Below, piece by piece: positions 25,703 to 35,110 of a DNA stretch of 64,000 bases; position 1 is the first letter of the stretch; each line of letters opens with the position of its first letter. A program made the translations under genes and the position numbers. The DNA is from Candidatus Amarobacter glycogenicus (GTDB lineage Bacteria; Chloroflexota; Dehalococcoidia; Tepidiformales; Tepidiformaceae): NCBI GenBank assembly GCA_016719395.1, contig JADJZF010000002.1, forward strand, positions 124,001-188,000, given 5' to 3'. A model generated the notes under the pieces. The model saw only the letters and a program-made list of their open reading frames with translations. It searched no databases and was not told the origin of the DNA.

Positions 25703-26668
25703 ATGAAAGCCGCTGTCTATTCTGAAACGGGAGCCCCTTCGGTCTTCCGATACGAGGACCTGCCCGACCCCGATTGCCGCCCCGGGGGCGTCATCGTCGA
25801 AATCAAGGCGATCGGCATCCAGGGTGGCGACACCCTCAATCGCCTTGGCGGCATGATGGCCTCCAGGCCGCACGTCGTCGGGTACCAGGCTTCGGGGATC
25901 ATCAAGCAGGTCGGCGACCGCGTAACAGATCGCCACGTCGGCGACCGTGTAGTCGCAACGATGGCCTTCGGATCGCATGCCGAACTCGCCTCGGTGCCCG
26001 CGGGATCGACCTACCTCCTTCCGGCGTCGCTGAGCTTCGAATCAGCGGCAGGAGTGCCCATCGAGTTCGGCACGGCGGCGGACTGCCTTTTCGAATTCGG
26101 CCACCTGCAACCCGGCGAGACTGTGCTCGTCCAGGCCGGTGGAGGCGGGGTCGGCCTCGCCGCTATCCAACTTGCGAAGCGTGCGGGAGCGACCGTCCTT
26201 GCCACCGCTTCCAGTGACGACAAGCTCGAACGATTGAAGTCATTCGGCCTGGACCACGGGATCAACTACCGGACCGAGGATTTCGTCGCGCGGACGATGG
26301 AACTGACCGCTGGCCGCGGCGCCAACCTGATCGTTGACTCGGTGGGCGGTAAGACCCTCGAGGGGAGTGTTGCTGCACTCGCCTATCGCGGACGAATCAG
26401 CTGGGTGGGCAACGCCGGCCGCGAGGGCCCGGCGAACCTTGGCGGGCTCGGCCAGAAGAACGCGAGTGTCACCGGCGTCTACCTGGGAGCGGAGATGTCC
26501 GTGAACGCGGACCGTTGCCGCAAGATGATCGAAGGGCTGCTGGCCGATATCGCCAGGGGCGAACTCACTGTCGTCATCGACCGCACTTTCCCGCTCAGTG
26601 ACGCGCGGGGCGCCCACGAATACATCGAAGGCCGGGGAGCGTTCGGCCGAGTCCTTCTAATTCCCTGA
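25703..26668 (+). CDS. Medium-chain dehydrogenase/reductase, quinone-oxidoreductase (zeta-crystallin) type
   Basis: A 321-residue NADPH-dependent MDR enzyme without catalytic zinc. The N-terminal GroES-like domain contains GVIVEIKAIGIQGGDTLNR. The Rossmann domain has VLVQAGGGGVGLAAIQLAKR and the helix after ASSDDKLERL. The end GRGAFGRVLLIP is typical of QOR proteins. It reduces quinones or alpha,beta-unsaturated carbonyls. GGGAG lies seven bases before the ATG, and TACACT at 25666-25671 is a plausible -10, giving an ordinary leader unlike several neighbours. Confidence 0.88.
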   Translation: MKAAVYSETGAPSVFRYEDLPDPDCRPGGVIVEIKAIGIQGGDTLNRLGGMMASRPHVVGYQASGIIKQVGDRVTDRHVGDRVVATMAFGSHAELASVPAGSTYLLPASLSFESAAGVPIEFGTAADCLFEFGHLQPGETVLVQAGGGGVGLAAIQLAKRAGATVLATASSDDKLERLKSFGLDHGINYRTEDFVARTMELTAGRGANLIVDSVGGKTLEGSVAALAYRGRISWVGNAGREGPANLGGLGQKNASVTGVYLGAEMSVNADRCRKMIEGLLADIARGELTVVIDRTFPLSDARGAHEYIEGRGAFGRVLLIP

Positions 26669-27403
26669 GCCGGGGTGGTGTGACTTCCAGGCGCGGGCCA
26701 TGACGTCGAACTCTTGGCCCGCGCGCCGGGTGTGGCCCCTGGCATTGACGTGGATGCGGTCGCCAAGCAGTTCATCCTTCAGGTGAGCGGCCGCGGCGTC
26801 GAACCCGATGTACTCCACGTGCAGCGACCGGCAGAGCTCGGCGAGACCCTGGTCGAGCGCCGCACGCCGGGCTTCGCAGATGGCCCGGAAGTGGCCGGAT
26901 CCGGCGATGCTCAGCGGAAGCGGCCCGCGGACGGCGAGCGCAATGTCTTCGTGGCGGAGCACCACCCGGATGACCTGCTCGACACGGGCGAGGGCAACTT
27001 CCGGTTCGAAGAAAAACGCGGCGGTCGCCTCCCGGTTCACAAGCCGGCGCGCTGCATGGAAGAACCACCGGTCCCCGAGGAGCGGCTTCGAGGCAGCCCA
27101 GAAGCCGAACCGCGCCAGTTGATGGGTCCCCGGAAGACGGCTGCGATGCACCTTCAGCGGCGCCGAGGGATAGGACACCCAGAAGGCGACGCAGAGTAGG
27201 GCCACCATGTCGGGCCGCTCCTCCGCGATGTCCCGCTCCACTTCCTCGCTCCAGGCACTCCCTGGCCAGGACCGCTTGATGACGGTCTCCCAGGGTTGCC
27301 CGGTCAGTTCCTCGAGACGCCTGGCGGCGAGATGCCAGGAACGCTGTTCCGCTGGCAGTTCGCCGAATTCATCGTCGCTGATCCCGTAGCGAAGGACCTT
27401 CAC
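26657..27403 (-). CDS. SGNH-hydrolase-like protein
   Basis: A 248-residue protein with an SGNH-type C-terminus, GDRIHVNARGHTRRAGQ, which supplies the catalytic Asp-x2-His. The expected N-terminal GDS block is replaced by GISDDEFGEL, so the nucleophile may be the Ser of GISD or may be lost. GTG 27403 overlaps the TGA of the upstream membrane-protein gene (GTGA), indicating translational coupling. Its stop overlaps the end of the convergent MDR gene by 12 bases. A distant relative is at 50529-51293. The substrate is unknown; ester or deacetylation of lipid or cell-wall components is possible. Confidence 0.55.
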   Translation of the reverse strand: MKVLRYGISDDEFGELPAEQRSWHLAARRLEELTGQPWETVIKRSWPGSAWSEEVERDIAEERPDMVALLCVAFWVSYPSAPLKVHRSRLPGTHQLARFGFWAASKPLLGDRWFFHAARRLVNREATAAFFFEPEVALARVEQVIRVVLRHEDIALAVRGPLPLSIAGSGHFRAICEARRAALDQGLAELCRSLHVEYIGFDAAAAHLKDELLGDRIHVNARGHTRRAGQEFDVMARAWKSHHPGSGN

Positions 27404-27897
27404 GAGGGCGTTGCGCCCCCGGCGGTCCGTCCAAGAGCGAAGCAGAGGCCCGCGGCCGCAATGCAGGCGATCCCCGCCGGGGGCGTAGTGATGCCGCTCC
27501 GTGCCAGGCCGATTGTGAGGCAAGTTACGGCAGCTACGGCAAGGTACCAGCCGCTGAGCGGGTAGCCGGGATGCGCACGGTGGCGAGGCGCCAGGAGGGT
27601 CTGCCACGTGCCCGCAACCGCGACGCCAAGGATCGCGAACCGCACCGTCCAGACCGCTCCGCCCGCCGCCACCGAAAGGTCGAGCGCCTGGAGACGGCCG
27701 GCGAACCCGACCAGCGTGAACCCGCTGAACTCGGTCGCGCTGAGGGCGCCTGGCCCGGTCGCCCAGGGCAGGAAGAAGCCCACCAGCGCAAGCGGCCCGG
27801 CGCCGTACCGCAGCGACGACGCGAAGCGCCGCCAGCCACGCGCCTGCCTACTCCTCGATGGTGAGGATGCCTGAGAGACGGACGATGCCGCGTTCAT
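27400..27897 (-). CDS. Small integral membrane protein
   Basis: A 165-residue protein with about four hydrophobic stretches (GPLALVGFFLPWATG, VWTVRFAILGVAVAG, WYLAVAAVTCLTIG, IACIAAAGLCFAL). The start is uncertain: ATG 27906 or 27897 would overlap the end of the upstream DUF3352 gene by about 50-60 bases. It is coupled to the SGNH-like gene by a GTGA overlap. The pair may form a two-component surface-modification unit, but no family was identified. Confidence 0.5.
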   Translation of the reverse strand: MNAASSVSQASSPSRSRQARGWRRFASSLRYGAGPLALVGFFLPWATGPGALSATEFSGFTLVGFAGRLQALDLSVAAGGAVWTVRFAILGVAVAGTWQTLLAPRHRAHPGYPLSGWYLAVAAVTCLTIGLARSGITTPPAGIACIAAAGLCFALGRTAGGATPS

Positions 27898-29461
27898 CAA
27901 CGACATTGATGATAAGCCCCGAAAGTGCGCGTTCCACCTCATCGAGGTCGGCAGGGATCCCGCCCTCGGCGAGGCGAAGGAGTTTCGAAAGGTCGAAGTA
28001 GCCGTAGGAGCCGAGCTTGCTTGGCATCTGCTCCACCGTCCGGTTGTAGCGGTTCAGGCTTGAGAGCGGCGGCTCGTTGTTCCCGAGCACCTTCTCGACG
28101 CCGGCCCGGGTCCCCAGCACGAGGTTCCCATCAAGGAAGGCGTACGCGGTTTCGTCGCCGTCCTGGTCCTTGAACCAGGTCATGTCCTTGCCGTTCACCT
28201 TCTTCGTCTGGGGCGTGCCCCAGGCAGACGTCGCCGAGATCTGCTTGAGGAGCGCTTCCGCCCGTCCCTGGTCGACCTCGGCGAGCATCACGCCCTCGGC
28301 GTCCTCCTCGCTGCCCTTTGGGAACCAGAAGGCGAACGAGGTCTCGCCGTTCAACAGTTCGATGAGGTCCTCGATCGACTGGATACCAATTTCGCGTCCC
28401 GCCTCGCGAAGCGCGTCGTCGAGACTGTCATAGTCGCCTTCGCTGCGGATCGCGCGGTCGATCTCCGGCCGGGCCGAGGTCATCACCCTGTCCCAGGTAC
28501 CCGCGATATCCGTGGTGCTCAAGTAGATTGCCGCATCGGCAGGGACGTAGCGGACGAGCCGGGACTCGCGGGGGACGAGCATTGGCGATACCGGCCCACC
28601 CTTCCCCAGGGACGCCGCCTGGAATTCGAAGCCGTCCGCTTTCGCGCCGATGACCCATGCCGCTGGCTCGAAGACGAGGTCGCCGGCCCCCGAACGCTCA
28701 AGGGCGTCTCTCACCTCCGGGTCGTCCAGGAAGAAATCGCCGGCGAGGCTGTCCGCGCTCAGGTAGACGAAGCCGAGGAAGTTGCCGGTGAGCTCGTCGC
28801 GCAGCCGCTGGAAGTCGTCCCGGCTCGAGAGTGACTTGATTTTGCCGTTGTGGACGTCAATTACCGCTTCCATGCTGTCTTCGTCGAACGCGATGACGAG
28901 GTGGTCGCCGATGACGGCCACGAAACCCCCGAACGTCTCGAAGTACTCGATGTCGCCGTGCTCGGTGTCGTCGCCGAGTCCCACCTGGTCGTCGATGACC
29001 TCGAGTGCTGCCTTCGCGTCCTTGCAGCGGACGATCACCGCACCCTGGGCGGAGATGTCTTCAATGGAGATCCCGCGGACGAAAATCGCGGCGTTCCCAC
29101 CGAGGAACGGCGCGACCTCCTCCTCCCAGTCGACGCCGGCATCGTCGACGCCGTCCTTGAGGGCTTCCTCCGGGTCGTCCTGTCCGAGGCGTTCCACGAG
29201 CCGGAATGTGTTGACCCATTCGCTGGAGCTCAGGTCGGTGTTGAGAGCGAAGTAGATGCCCGCGTCTTCCGGCACCAGGCTGGCAGTAGTGAGGTTCACT
29301 TCGCTCGCACGGCTGGAGGTGAAAAGGATCGCGCCACCCACGAGCGCAGCTACAGCGACGAGACCGGCCGTGACGGCCAGGCCCAGAGTTCTTGAAGGCA
29401 CGGTCTTCCCCCTGCGTTCCGTTACGTTGTAACTATCGGCGGCAGATCGCTTACGGCGCAT
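27848..29461 (-). CDS. DUF3352 family protein
   Basis: A 537-residue protein with one N-terminal hydrophobic helix (about 25-48), then a large soluble extracytoplasmic region with the repeated DUF3352 pattern: LVPEDAGIYFALNTDLSSSEW, LGGNAAIFVRG, YVPADAAIYLSTTDI and LLNGETSFAFWF. DUF3352 proteins are common in Chloroflexota, Actinobacteria and Cyanobacteria and have no known function. The length and two-lobed arrangement fit the family. It heads the operon with the membrane protein and the SGNH-like gene. Confidence 0.8.
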   Translation of the reverse strand: MRRKRSAADSYNVTERRGKTVPSRTLGLAVTAGLVAVAALVGGAILFTSSRASEVNLTTASLVPEDAGIYFALNTDLSSSEWVNTFRLVERLGQDDPEEALKDGVDDAGVDWEEEVAPFLGGNAAIFVRGISIEDISAQGAVIVRCKDAKAALEVIDDQVGLGDDTEHGDIEYFETFGGFVAVIGDHLVIAFDEDSMEAVIDVHNGKIKSLSSRDDFQRLRDELTGNFLGFVYLSADSLAGDFFLDDPEVRDALERSGAGDLVFEPAAWVIGAKADGFEFQAASLGKGGPVSPMLVPRESRLVRYVPADAAIYLSTTDIAGTWDRVMTSARPEIDRAIRSEGDYDSLDDALREAGREIGIQSIEDLIELLNGETSFAFWFPKGSEEDAEGVMLAEVDQGRAEALLKQISATSAWGTPQTKKVNGKDMTWFKDQDGDETAYAFLDGNLVLGTRAGVEKVLGNNEPPLSSLNRYNRTVEQMPSKLGSYGYFDLSKLLRLAEGGIPADLDEVERALSGLIINVVDERGIVRLSGILTIEE

Positions 29462-29525
29462 GAGGAAGGTCTCACAGCGCGGCGACTGCCGGGTGCGTGC
29501 GCGTCTGCCGTAGACTGCCCCTCTT

Positions 29526-30359
29526 ATGGACTACACCTTCCGGCTCGCCGGCAGCGACGACGCCTCGGCAATCGCGCGGCTCTACGGCGCCTCACGGCTC
29601 CCGGGGGCGCCGGAGACGCCGGGTCAGTTCGAGCGGTTGGTGCAGACCGGCCACGCCTTCCTCGCGGCGGAATCCGGAGGGCGGCTGATCGGCGCGGTCC
29701 GATTCCGTGATGAGGAGGGCATCGGCTGGTTCGACCTGCTGGTTTCCGGTCGTCCCTGGGCCGGGGCGCAGCTCGTCCGGGCAGTGGAACGCGGTTGCCA
29801 GGACCGGGGTATCCGGCTGGTACGGACGCGCTGCGAAGACTGGCGGTTGCTGGAGGACTACTTCGCCCGCCTCGGCTACCTGGCAATTGGCCGCGGGAGG
29901 AGCGAAGCCGGCGACGCAGAGCTGCTGCTCGAACGGCGGCTGCCGCTGCTGACGGTGCGCGAGCAGCGGCGGAGCGATGCGGAGGCCATCGGCGGGTTGC
30001 TCGGTGAAGACCCGTGGGTGTTTGAACAGGGCGCACGGCCAGGCTGGTTCGTCGCATCGGACGGCGAAAAGGTGGTTGGGGTGATCCAGGCGGCGGGTAT
30101 GGGCCACGGTGTTGCGAGGGTCAGCGTTCCGGTGATCCTCGCTGGCTACCGTGGCCGGGGGATCGAGGCGTGGATGGTCCAGCGGGCGGCAGAGTATGCC
30201 GAAACCAACGGCTTCCACAGTGCGGAGATGGACGCGTCGCCGGTGCTGGCCGGCTCCCGGAAGGCCCTCGAAGATCGCTACTGGGTGTTGGACGGCGCGG
30301 GCTGGAAGCGGGTGTTCTTCACCCCAAGGTCCGGCGAGTACGACGAACAGCTGGACTAG
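29526..30359 (+). CDS. Tandem GNAT N-acetyltransferase
   Basis: A 277-residue protein made of two GNAT-like halves. Residues 1-140 hold a partial acetyltransferase fold (RFRDEEGIGWFDLLVSG, WAGAQLVRAVERGCQDRG). Residues 141-277 hold the more typical one with the CoA pyrophosphate loop region VILAGYRGRGIEAWMV and a following helix. It acetylates an unknown amine. The ATG at 29526 has TAGACT nine bases upstream and no ribosome binding site, so it is probably leaderless. Confidence 0.7.
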   Translation: MDYTFRLAGSDDASAIARLYGASRLPGAPETPGQFERLVQTGHAFLAAESGGRLIGAVRFRDEEGIGWFDLLVSGRPWAGAQLVRAVERGCQDRGIRLVRTRCEDWRLLEDYFARLGYLAIGRGRSEAGDAELLLERRLPLLTVREQRRSDAEAIGGLLGEDPWVFEQGARPGWFVASDGEKVVGVIQAAGMGHGVARVSVPVILAGYRGRGIEAWMVQRAAEYAETNGFHSAEMDASPVLAGSRKALEDRYWVLDGAGWKRVFFTPRSGEYDEQLD

Positions 30360-30410
30360 CTGGAGCTGACCGCGCAGACCCGGGACAGATCGCGGCGGGG
30401 CGGGCGAGTC

Positions 30411-30647
30411 TCAGCGGTTGTGTTTCTGCCCGCGGTGCAGCCAGGTCGCGCCGGCGAGGGCGCGTGCATCGTTCGCTTTCGCCAGTTCCGCCCGGAGCCA
30501 GTCGCGTTCGGCCTGAAGGTCCTTGATGTGGTCGCGAAGGGCGGCGACCAGCATGTCGACTTCGGAGACGCGGGCAACCGCCCGCTCGCGGACGAGCCGG
30601 ATCTCGGTGGCGATGTCGCCGTGGACCCGGGCCGGGAGGGCAATCAC
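30411..30647 (-). CDS. Short coiled-coil protein
   Basis: A 78-residue protein, nearly all helical with heptads (VSEVDMLVAALRDHIKDLQ, AERDWLRAELAKAND). GTG 30647 overlaps the TGA of the larger coiled-coil gene by four bases, so the two are translationally coupled and their products may form one coiled-coil complex. No known domain; a Spo0E- or cell-division-type scaffold is only a guess. Confidence 0.55.
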   Translation of the reverse strand: MIALPARVHGDIATEIRLVRERAVARVSEVDMLVAALRDHIKDLQAERDWLRAELAKANDARALAGATWLHRGQKHNR

Positions 30648-31282
30648 CTGTGCGACTCGCCGCCCGGGAGTTCGCCGGGACGTTCAAGCTTCGGCGGCGC
30701 CCACTGGCGGAGGAACTCGCGTTCGTGGCGCAGGTCGCCGAGGTTGTCGTGGAGCGCGCCGATGACGTCTTCGAGCGTCTGAAGGCGGCTTACACGTGCA
30801 GCCTCCGCGAGTTGGAGTTCCTGCAGGCGCGCCTGCATCTGGCGCTGGCGTTCCTGCACCTTGCGGGCGCGCTTTCGCAGGCGGCGGTTTTCGGATTCAG
30901 CTGAAATCACTGCCCTCACCAGGACCGCCGGCGCCAGCGTGAGGGCGGCTTCCGGGTTCTTCACGACCGAAGCCGGGTCGACTTCGAGCATCTCATCGTG
31001 TTCCTGGGCGAGTGCGGTAAGGGTCTCCTGGAGCGCTGCGACTTCCGTCCGGACCTGGCGCACAAGCCGTTCGGCGCGGGCATCGGTAGACGTCATCTGG
31101 CCGCGCATGCGGATCTCGCCGCCGCGCGTACGGCTGCGCAACAGTTCATCCCACGTACCGGCGTGAGGGTCGATCGGAGTCGAAGCCGACGGAGGGAAGG
31201 GGATCGGTTCGGGCGCGGGCGGAGGCGACTCCGGCACTGCCGCGAGCTCTGCATCCTGCTGCCGACGAAGTGGAAAACGCAC
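30644..31282 (-). CDS. Coiled-coil hypothetical protein
   Basis: A 212-residue protein. A Pro-rich disordered N-terminus (about 1-45) is followed by long amphipathic helices (RLVRQVRTEVAALQETLTAL, then ENRRLRKRARKVQERQRQMQ). It has no signal peptide and is very Arg/Glu-rich. It is the first gene of a two-gene unit with the short coiled-coil protein. It may be a cytoplasmic scaffold or nucleoid-associated protein; there is no recognisable family. Confidence 0.6.
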   Translation of the reverse strand: MRFPLRRQQDAELAAVPESPPPAPEPIPFPPSASTPIDPHAGTWDELLRSRTRGGEIRMRGQMTSTDARAERLVRQVRTEVAALQETLTALAQEHDEMLEVDPASVVKNPEAALTLAPAVLVRAVISAESENRRLRKRARKVQERQRQMQARLQELQLAEAARVSRLQTLEDVIGALHDNLGDLRHEREFLRQWAPPKLERPGELPGGESHR

Positions 31283-31378
31283 CGGAGCCCCCGTTCACCA
31301 GACCTCTACCTGAATATACGCCCGGATTTCCGCTGCCAGTAGAGGGAAAGCGGCAGAGCGAACGTCAAGGTTTTTCGG

Positions 31379-32305
31379 TCAGTCGCGGGCTATGGCCGGG
31401 CCGATTGCCCGGTATGGCCGGTTTCCGGGAGGCGTGGGCTGTGGCGTCGGGGTTGGCGTCGCGGCGATGCCGTAAAGCGCGATGACTCCGAAGATGTCGT
31501 CTTGCTGCGGCGTGGTGAAGAGCATGGCTGCGGCCCCGGCGCACATCACTTTGCCCGGGCAGGCCGGGGCTTCGGTGTGGTCCAGCCCGAGGGCGTGTCC
31601 GAATTCGTGCAGCGCCAGCGCGTGGAGCGAATCGGCCGAATACGCGAACAGCGGTTCGAACACGATGTCGATCTCTTCGATCGCGAAGTACGGCGTCGCC
31701 GGGACGAGTGAGGCGCTCCGCCAGTGGCACGAATACCCAAGGTGCCCACCAACGATGTGTCCCCAGCCAACGACGTTCTTCCCGTCCTTGGCGTACTGAC
31801 TGACATTCCCGTTGCAGCCCGTAGCCGTCGCCGTCTCTCCCAGGTAGTCGAAGTGGAAGCCCGAACCTCCGGCGTTGTCCCAACCCTGGGCCCCGGCGGT
31901 GATCGCTTCGAAGGCGGCCTTCTCGGGCATCGCGCTCGTGCTCCCGGAGGGGTTGTAGAGCCAGCTCGCGCTGGCCTGGGGCCACCGGACGGGGGCCGCG
32001 AACAGTCGGAAGGCTGCGCCGGCGCTGTCCTCATCGAGTTCGACCGCGCCCGGAAAGCGGGCGAGCATGGCCGCTCGTCCATCCGCCTGCCGCGCCGCCA
32101 TGTCGCCACCGTCATCCACGGCGTAGAGGTGGATCTCGCCGAACTCCCAACCGTTCGGTCCCGGTACCGCGAGTTCCAGGGAGTATTCGAAAACCGCGAC
32201 CGATGCCCCAGCGTTGGCCTCGTGGTTCGGTCGCGCGACGGCTGCTATCGCCAGCACGCCGCCGGCCACCGCCGCCAGGAGAGCTGCGCCCCGGAAGTGT
32301 CGCAC
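31379..32305 (-). CDS. Secreted matrixin-type metalloprotease
   Basis: A 308-residue exported protease. A signal peptide (about residues 1-32, MRHFRGAALLAAVAGGVLAI) is followed by the matrixin domain with the zinc motif HEFGHALGLDH (about residues 231-241) and a Met-turn in KVMCAG. A Thr-Pro repeat (TPTPTPQPT) near the C-terminus is a typical linker, perhaps once attaching a wall or binding module. It would degrade external proteins. GTG 32305 has no strong ribosome binding site. Divergent from a GNAT gene 69 bases away. Confidence 0.8.
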   Translation of the reverse strand: MRHFRGAALLAAVAGGVLAIAAVARPNHEANAGASVAVFEYSLELAVPGPNGWEFGEIHLYAVDDGGDMAARQADGRAAMLARFPGAVELDEDSAGAAFRLFAAPVRWPQASASWLYNPSGSTSAMPEKAAFEAITAGAQGWDNAGGSGFHFDYLGETATATGCNGNVSQYAKDGKNVVGWGHIVGGHLGYSCHWRSASLVPATPYFAIEEIDIVFEPLFAYSADSLHALALHEFGHALGLDHTEAPACPGKVMCAGAAAMLFTTPQQDDIFGVIALYGIAATPTPTPQPTPPGNRPYRAIGPAIARD

Positions 32306-32374
32306 CAGCCGAGTGTGTCACCGGCCCGTCCGGACCGCCACCCGGGGTTTCACCGCTGCGCTACAGTGGCGTCC

Positions 32375-32959
32375 ATGACCACCAACATGTTCGAAGGCAA
32401 GAAGGTGCGGTTGCGGGGAGTCCGAGCCGACGACTGGGTGCATTTCTTACGCTGGGGAAGCGACAGCGAGGCGGATCGCCACGGCTGGCAGGTGTGGCCG
32501 CCCCAGGGCGAGGAAGCCCACAGGGAATTCGCCCGCCAGGAGTCGTTGAAGAAACCCGAATCGGGGAACTTCCGTCTCATCATCGAAACGCTGGAGGGCG
32601 AGCCTGCCGGTACGTTGAACACCCGGGTGGATCCCCGCCGGTTCAGCTTCGAGTACGGCATCGCGCTTGGACGCGACTCCTGGGGGCATGGCTATGGCGA
32701 AGAAGCGGTCGCGCTCGTCTGCCGGTACATGTTCGGCGAACTCCGCCTGCATAAGGTCCACGCTTGGGTCTATGCCTTCAACAAGCGGTCGGTCTCGATG
32801 CACCGCAATCTCGGGATGACGCTCGAAGGGACTCTCCGCGACGGCCAGTTCACCGACGGCCGCTTCTGGGACGTCCACATCTTCGGGATGACGGATGCCG
32901 AGTTCTTCGCGAAGCACGGAGAGCACTGGGGTGACCTGGACCAGCCGGCCGGCAGGTAG
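32375..32959 (+). CDS. GNAT family N-acetyltransferase (RimJ/RimL type)
   Basis: A 194-residue acetyltransferase with the RimJ/RimL layout. KKVRLRGVRADDW begins the fold, GIALGRDSWGHGYGEEAV holds the acetyl-CoA loop (Q/R-x2-G-x-G/A type) and HKVHAWVYAFNKRSVSMH with LGMTLEGTLRD completes it. It acetylates a protein N-terminus or small amine. The ATG at 32375 has TACAGT at 32362-32367, seven bases upstream, and no ribosome binding site. Confidence 0.85.
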   Translation: MTTNMFEGKKVRLRGVRADDWVHFLRWGSDSEADRHGWQVWPPQGEEAHREFARQESLKKPESGNFRLIIETLEGEPAGTLNTRVDPRRFSFEYGIALGRDSWGHGYGEEAVALVCRYMFGELRLHKVHAWVYAFNKRSVSMHRNLGMTLEGTLRDGQFTDGRFWDVHIFGMTDAEFFAKHGEHWGDLDQPAGR

Positions 32960-32995
32960 TTGCCCCGGCGGCGCTTCACGCCGTCTACTTCCACC

Positions 32996-34330
32996 ATGCG
33001 ACGCAAACTCGAATTCGATGGCGCGTTCTGGGCCGGTTCGGTACAGGGCCACCCGTTTCACTACGTCTCCTTCGAAGTGCCGCCCCGCTGCTCACGTATC
33101 GAGGTGGCCTACCACTTCGCTCCCGTTTCCGAGACCGAGGAACCGGCGACCGTGGACATCGGGATTTTCGATGTGCGCGGGACGGAGCCCCTCACCGGCG
33201 GATTCCGCGGATGGAGCGGTAGTGCACGCCGGAGCTTCTTCATTGAGCGCGAGTCGGCGACTCCCGGCTTTCTTGCTGGACCACTCCCTGCCGGCTCCTG
33301 GTCGGTTGTCCTCGGCGGCTACGAGATCCCTGAAGCCGGCCTGCGCTGGTGGCTCACTATCGCCCTGGAGACGAGCCAGCGAGCTCGCCGCACCGCGCCC
33401 GACCCCTCCGGTTCGTCCCCCCGCCTCTCCCGTCCGCCAGCACCCGGCTGGTATCGCGGTGACCTCCACTCCCACACAGACCACTCCGATGGTTCGAACT
33501 CCATTGCGGAGATGGCCCACTTCGCGAAGAAGCGAGGACTCGACTACCTGGCGATCACTGACCACAACACCACGAGCCACATGCCGGTCATCGACGGTTG
33601 GCGGGATGCCCCGCTGCTCCTCGTCCCCGGCGAAGAGGTGACTACCTACAGCGGCCACGCCAATGTCTGGGGCTTGCGTGAATGGGTCGACTTCCGCGTC
33701 ACCACCGATGAAGAGATGCAACGGGTCTTTCGCTGGGTCGAATCGCGGAAGCGGCCGTTCTCCATGAACCACCCGAAGCGTGTCGGCCCGCCGTGGGCCC
33801 TCGCGGACCCCGGTTTCGGTGTGCGCGAGGTGTGGCAGGCGCCGTGGCGCTGGTACAACTGGGAGTCGGTAGACGCCTGGGATGAGCAACTCGCGGCCGG
33901 GCGCCGAATCGTCCCCGTCGGGGGGAGCGACGCCCACAGCGCGCCGCCCGCCGAGCCCGTGCAGCCGCATCATGTGGGCGACCCGACAACATGGCTCTAC
34001 TGCGCCGGCGGGCTCAACGAGGCCTCGGTGCTCGGAGCCATCACGGATGGCCGGACGACTATCTCCGACGGACCGCGGGGTCCGTTCCTAACGATCGCGC
34101 AGGACGCGGAGGGCCGCGTGGCCGCGACCTTCGAACGAGCGGCCGGCACGACGCTGGAGTTCATCGCCGATGGCGAACGCAAGCATCGCGCGGACCTGAC
34201 CCGCGGTAGAGGCGCTTACGCGTTACCGGCGGACGTGCGTTTCGAGCGCTATCTGCGAGCGGAATTGCGGTCCCCGGCGGGACACGGCCGTGAGGATGTG
34301 CGGGCGCTCTGCGCGCCGATCTACCGTTGA
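32996..34330 (+). CDS. CehA/McbA-type PHP-domain metallohydrolase
   Basis: A 444-residue protein. An N-terminal beta-rich domain (1-150, resembling a galactose-binding or MG2 layer) precedes the PHP domain from about 152, with metal motifs GDLHSHTDHSDG, YLAITDHNT, GEEVTTYSGHANVWG, NHPKR and GGSDAHS. Members hydrolyse carbamate or phosphoester bonds. The substrate is unknown, and CehA acts on carbaryl. It may be co-transcribed with the GNAT gene 36 bases upstream. The N-terminal module is common to these Chloroflexota-type proteins. Confidence 0.82.
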   Translation: MRRKLEFDGAFWAGSVQGHPFHYVSFEVPPRCSRIEVAYHFAPVSETEEPATVDIGIFDVRGTEPLTGGFRGWSGSARRSFFIERESATPGFLAGPLPAGSWSVVLGGYEIPEAGLRWWLTIALETSQRARRTAPDPSGSSPRLSRPPAPGWYRGDLHSHTDHSDGSNSIAEMAHFAKKRGLDYLAITDHNTTSHMPVIDGWRDAPLLLVPGEEVTTYSGHANVWGLREWVDFRVTTDEEMQRVFRWVESRKRPFSMNHPKRVGPPWALADPGFGVREVWQAPWRWYNWESVDAWDEQLAAGRRIVPVGGSDAHSAPPAEPVQPHHVGDPTTWLYCAGGLNEASVLGAITDGRTTISDGPRGPFLTIAQDAEGRVAATFERAAGTTLEFIADGERKHRADLTRGRGAYALPADVRFERYLRAELRSPAGHGREDVRALCAPIYR

Positions 34331-34408
34331 CCGCCGCTTCAATGCTTGTCCTGTCTGCTACCATGGAAAGCAGACCCGCATGGTGCGGAAAACAGGAGAC
34401 CCATCCCC

Positions 34409-34765
34409 TTGGCATTTGCCGACAAACAAATCGCCTGCCGCGACTGTGGCACGATGTTCGTGTTCACCGCCGGAGAACAAGAGTTCTACGCGAACAAAGG
34501 CTTGATGAACGAGCCCACCCGCTGCCAGTCGTGCCGCTCCGCCCGCCGCACGAGCCAGAGCACGCTGGAGCAGAACGACGGGTACGTCCGCTACGGCAAC
34601 TTCGCCAGCTTCGGCGGGAAGACGCCGAGCCAGATGCATCCCGCTTCCTGCGCCGAATGCGGCCAGATGACCGAAGTCCCCTTCGTGCCGCGTGGCGAAC
34701 GTCCCGTGTATTGCAGCAACTGCTACAGCAAGATTAAGCCCCCGCGCGAGGAAGTCGCGCACTAA
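34409..34765 (+). CDS. Zinc-ribbon protein (zf-trcl type)
   Basis: A 118-residue protein with two zinc-binding modules. The first is C-x2-C...C-x2-C (ACRDCG and RCQSCR, residues 10-45) in the context FVFTAGEQEFYANKGL, typical of zf-trcl. The second is CAECG...YCSNCY in PFVPRGERPVYC. Probable role: RNA- or ribosome-associated zinc protein. The start is a TTG at 34409, supported by AGGAG ten bases upstream; the upstream ATGs lack a ribosome binding site. Confidence 0.75.
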   Translation: MAFADKQIACRDCGTMFVFTAGEQEFYANKGLMNEPTRCQSCRSARRTSQSTLEQNDGYVRYGNFASFGGKTPSQMHPASCAECGQMTEVPFVPRGERPVYCSNCYSKIKPPREEVAH

Positions 34766-34776
34766 CCCGCCCACCC

Positions 34777-35043
34777 ATGAGCGATACGCGGCACCGCCAG
34801 CTTTCGCGCATCTATGGGAGGACTATCGAAACCGACCGGGATGCCCGGGCCGCCGTCGCCGGCGCCCCGGGCATCCTCGCTTCCGCGCTCTTCATGGAAG
34901 CGGTCGAAAGCGACGACGTCACGAGCCTGGATTCGGCGCGGACTTACCTCGAAGACCGCATCGCCTTCTTCGGAGACCTGGCCTCTGCGGCTGCTGGCGC
35001 CGTCCGAACGGGGTTCGAAGAGCGGCTCCACGCGTGGGCGTGA
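34777..35043 (+). CDS. Small helical hypothetical protein
   Basis: An 88-residue predominantly helical cytoplasmic protein (IETDRDARAAVAGAPGILAS, ALFMEAVESDDVTSLD). It begins 12 bases after the zinc-ribbon stop and is likely co-transcribed with it. No motif or family was recognised. Confidence 0.5.
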   Translation: MSDTRHRQLSRIYGRTIETDRDARAAVAGAPGILASALFMEAVESDDVTSLDSARTYLEDRIAFFGDLASAAAGAVRTGFEERLHAWA

Positions 35044-35110
35044 TACCGCTTTCTTTGCTCAGGGCATGATTCCGCCGGTATTATCACGGTTAAGTCCGGG
35101 GGTTAGGCGC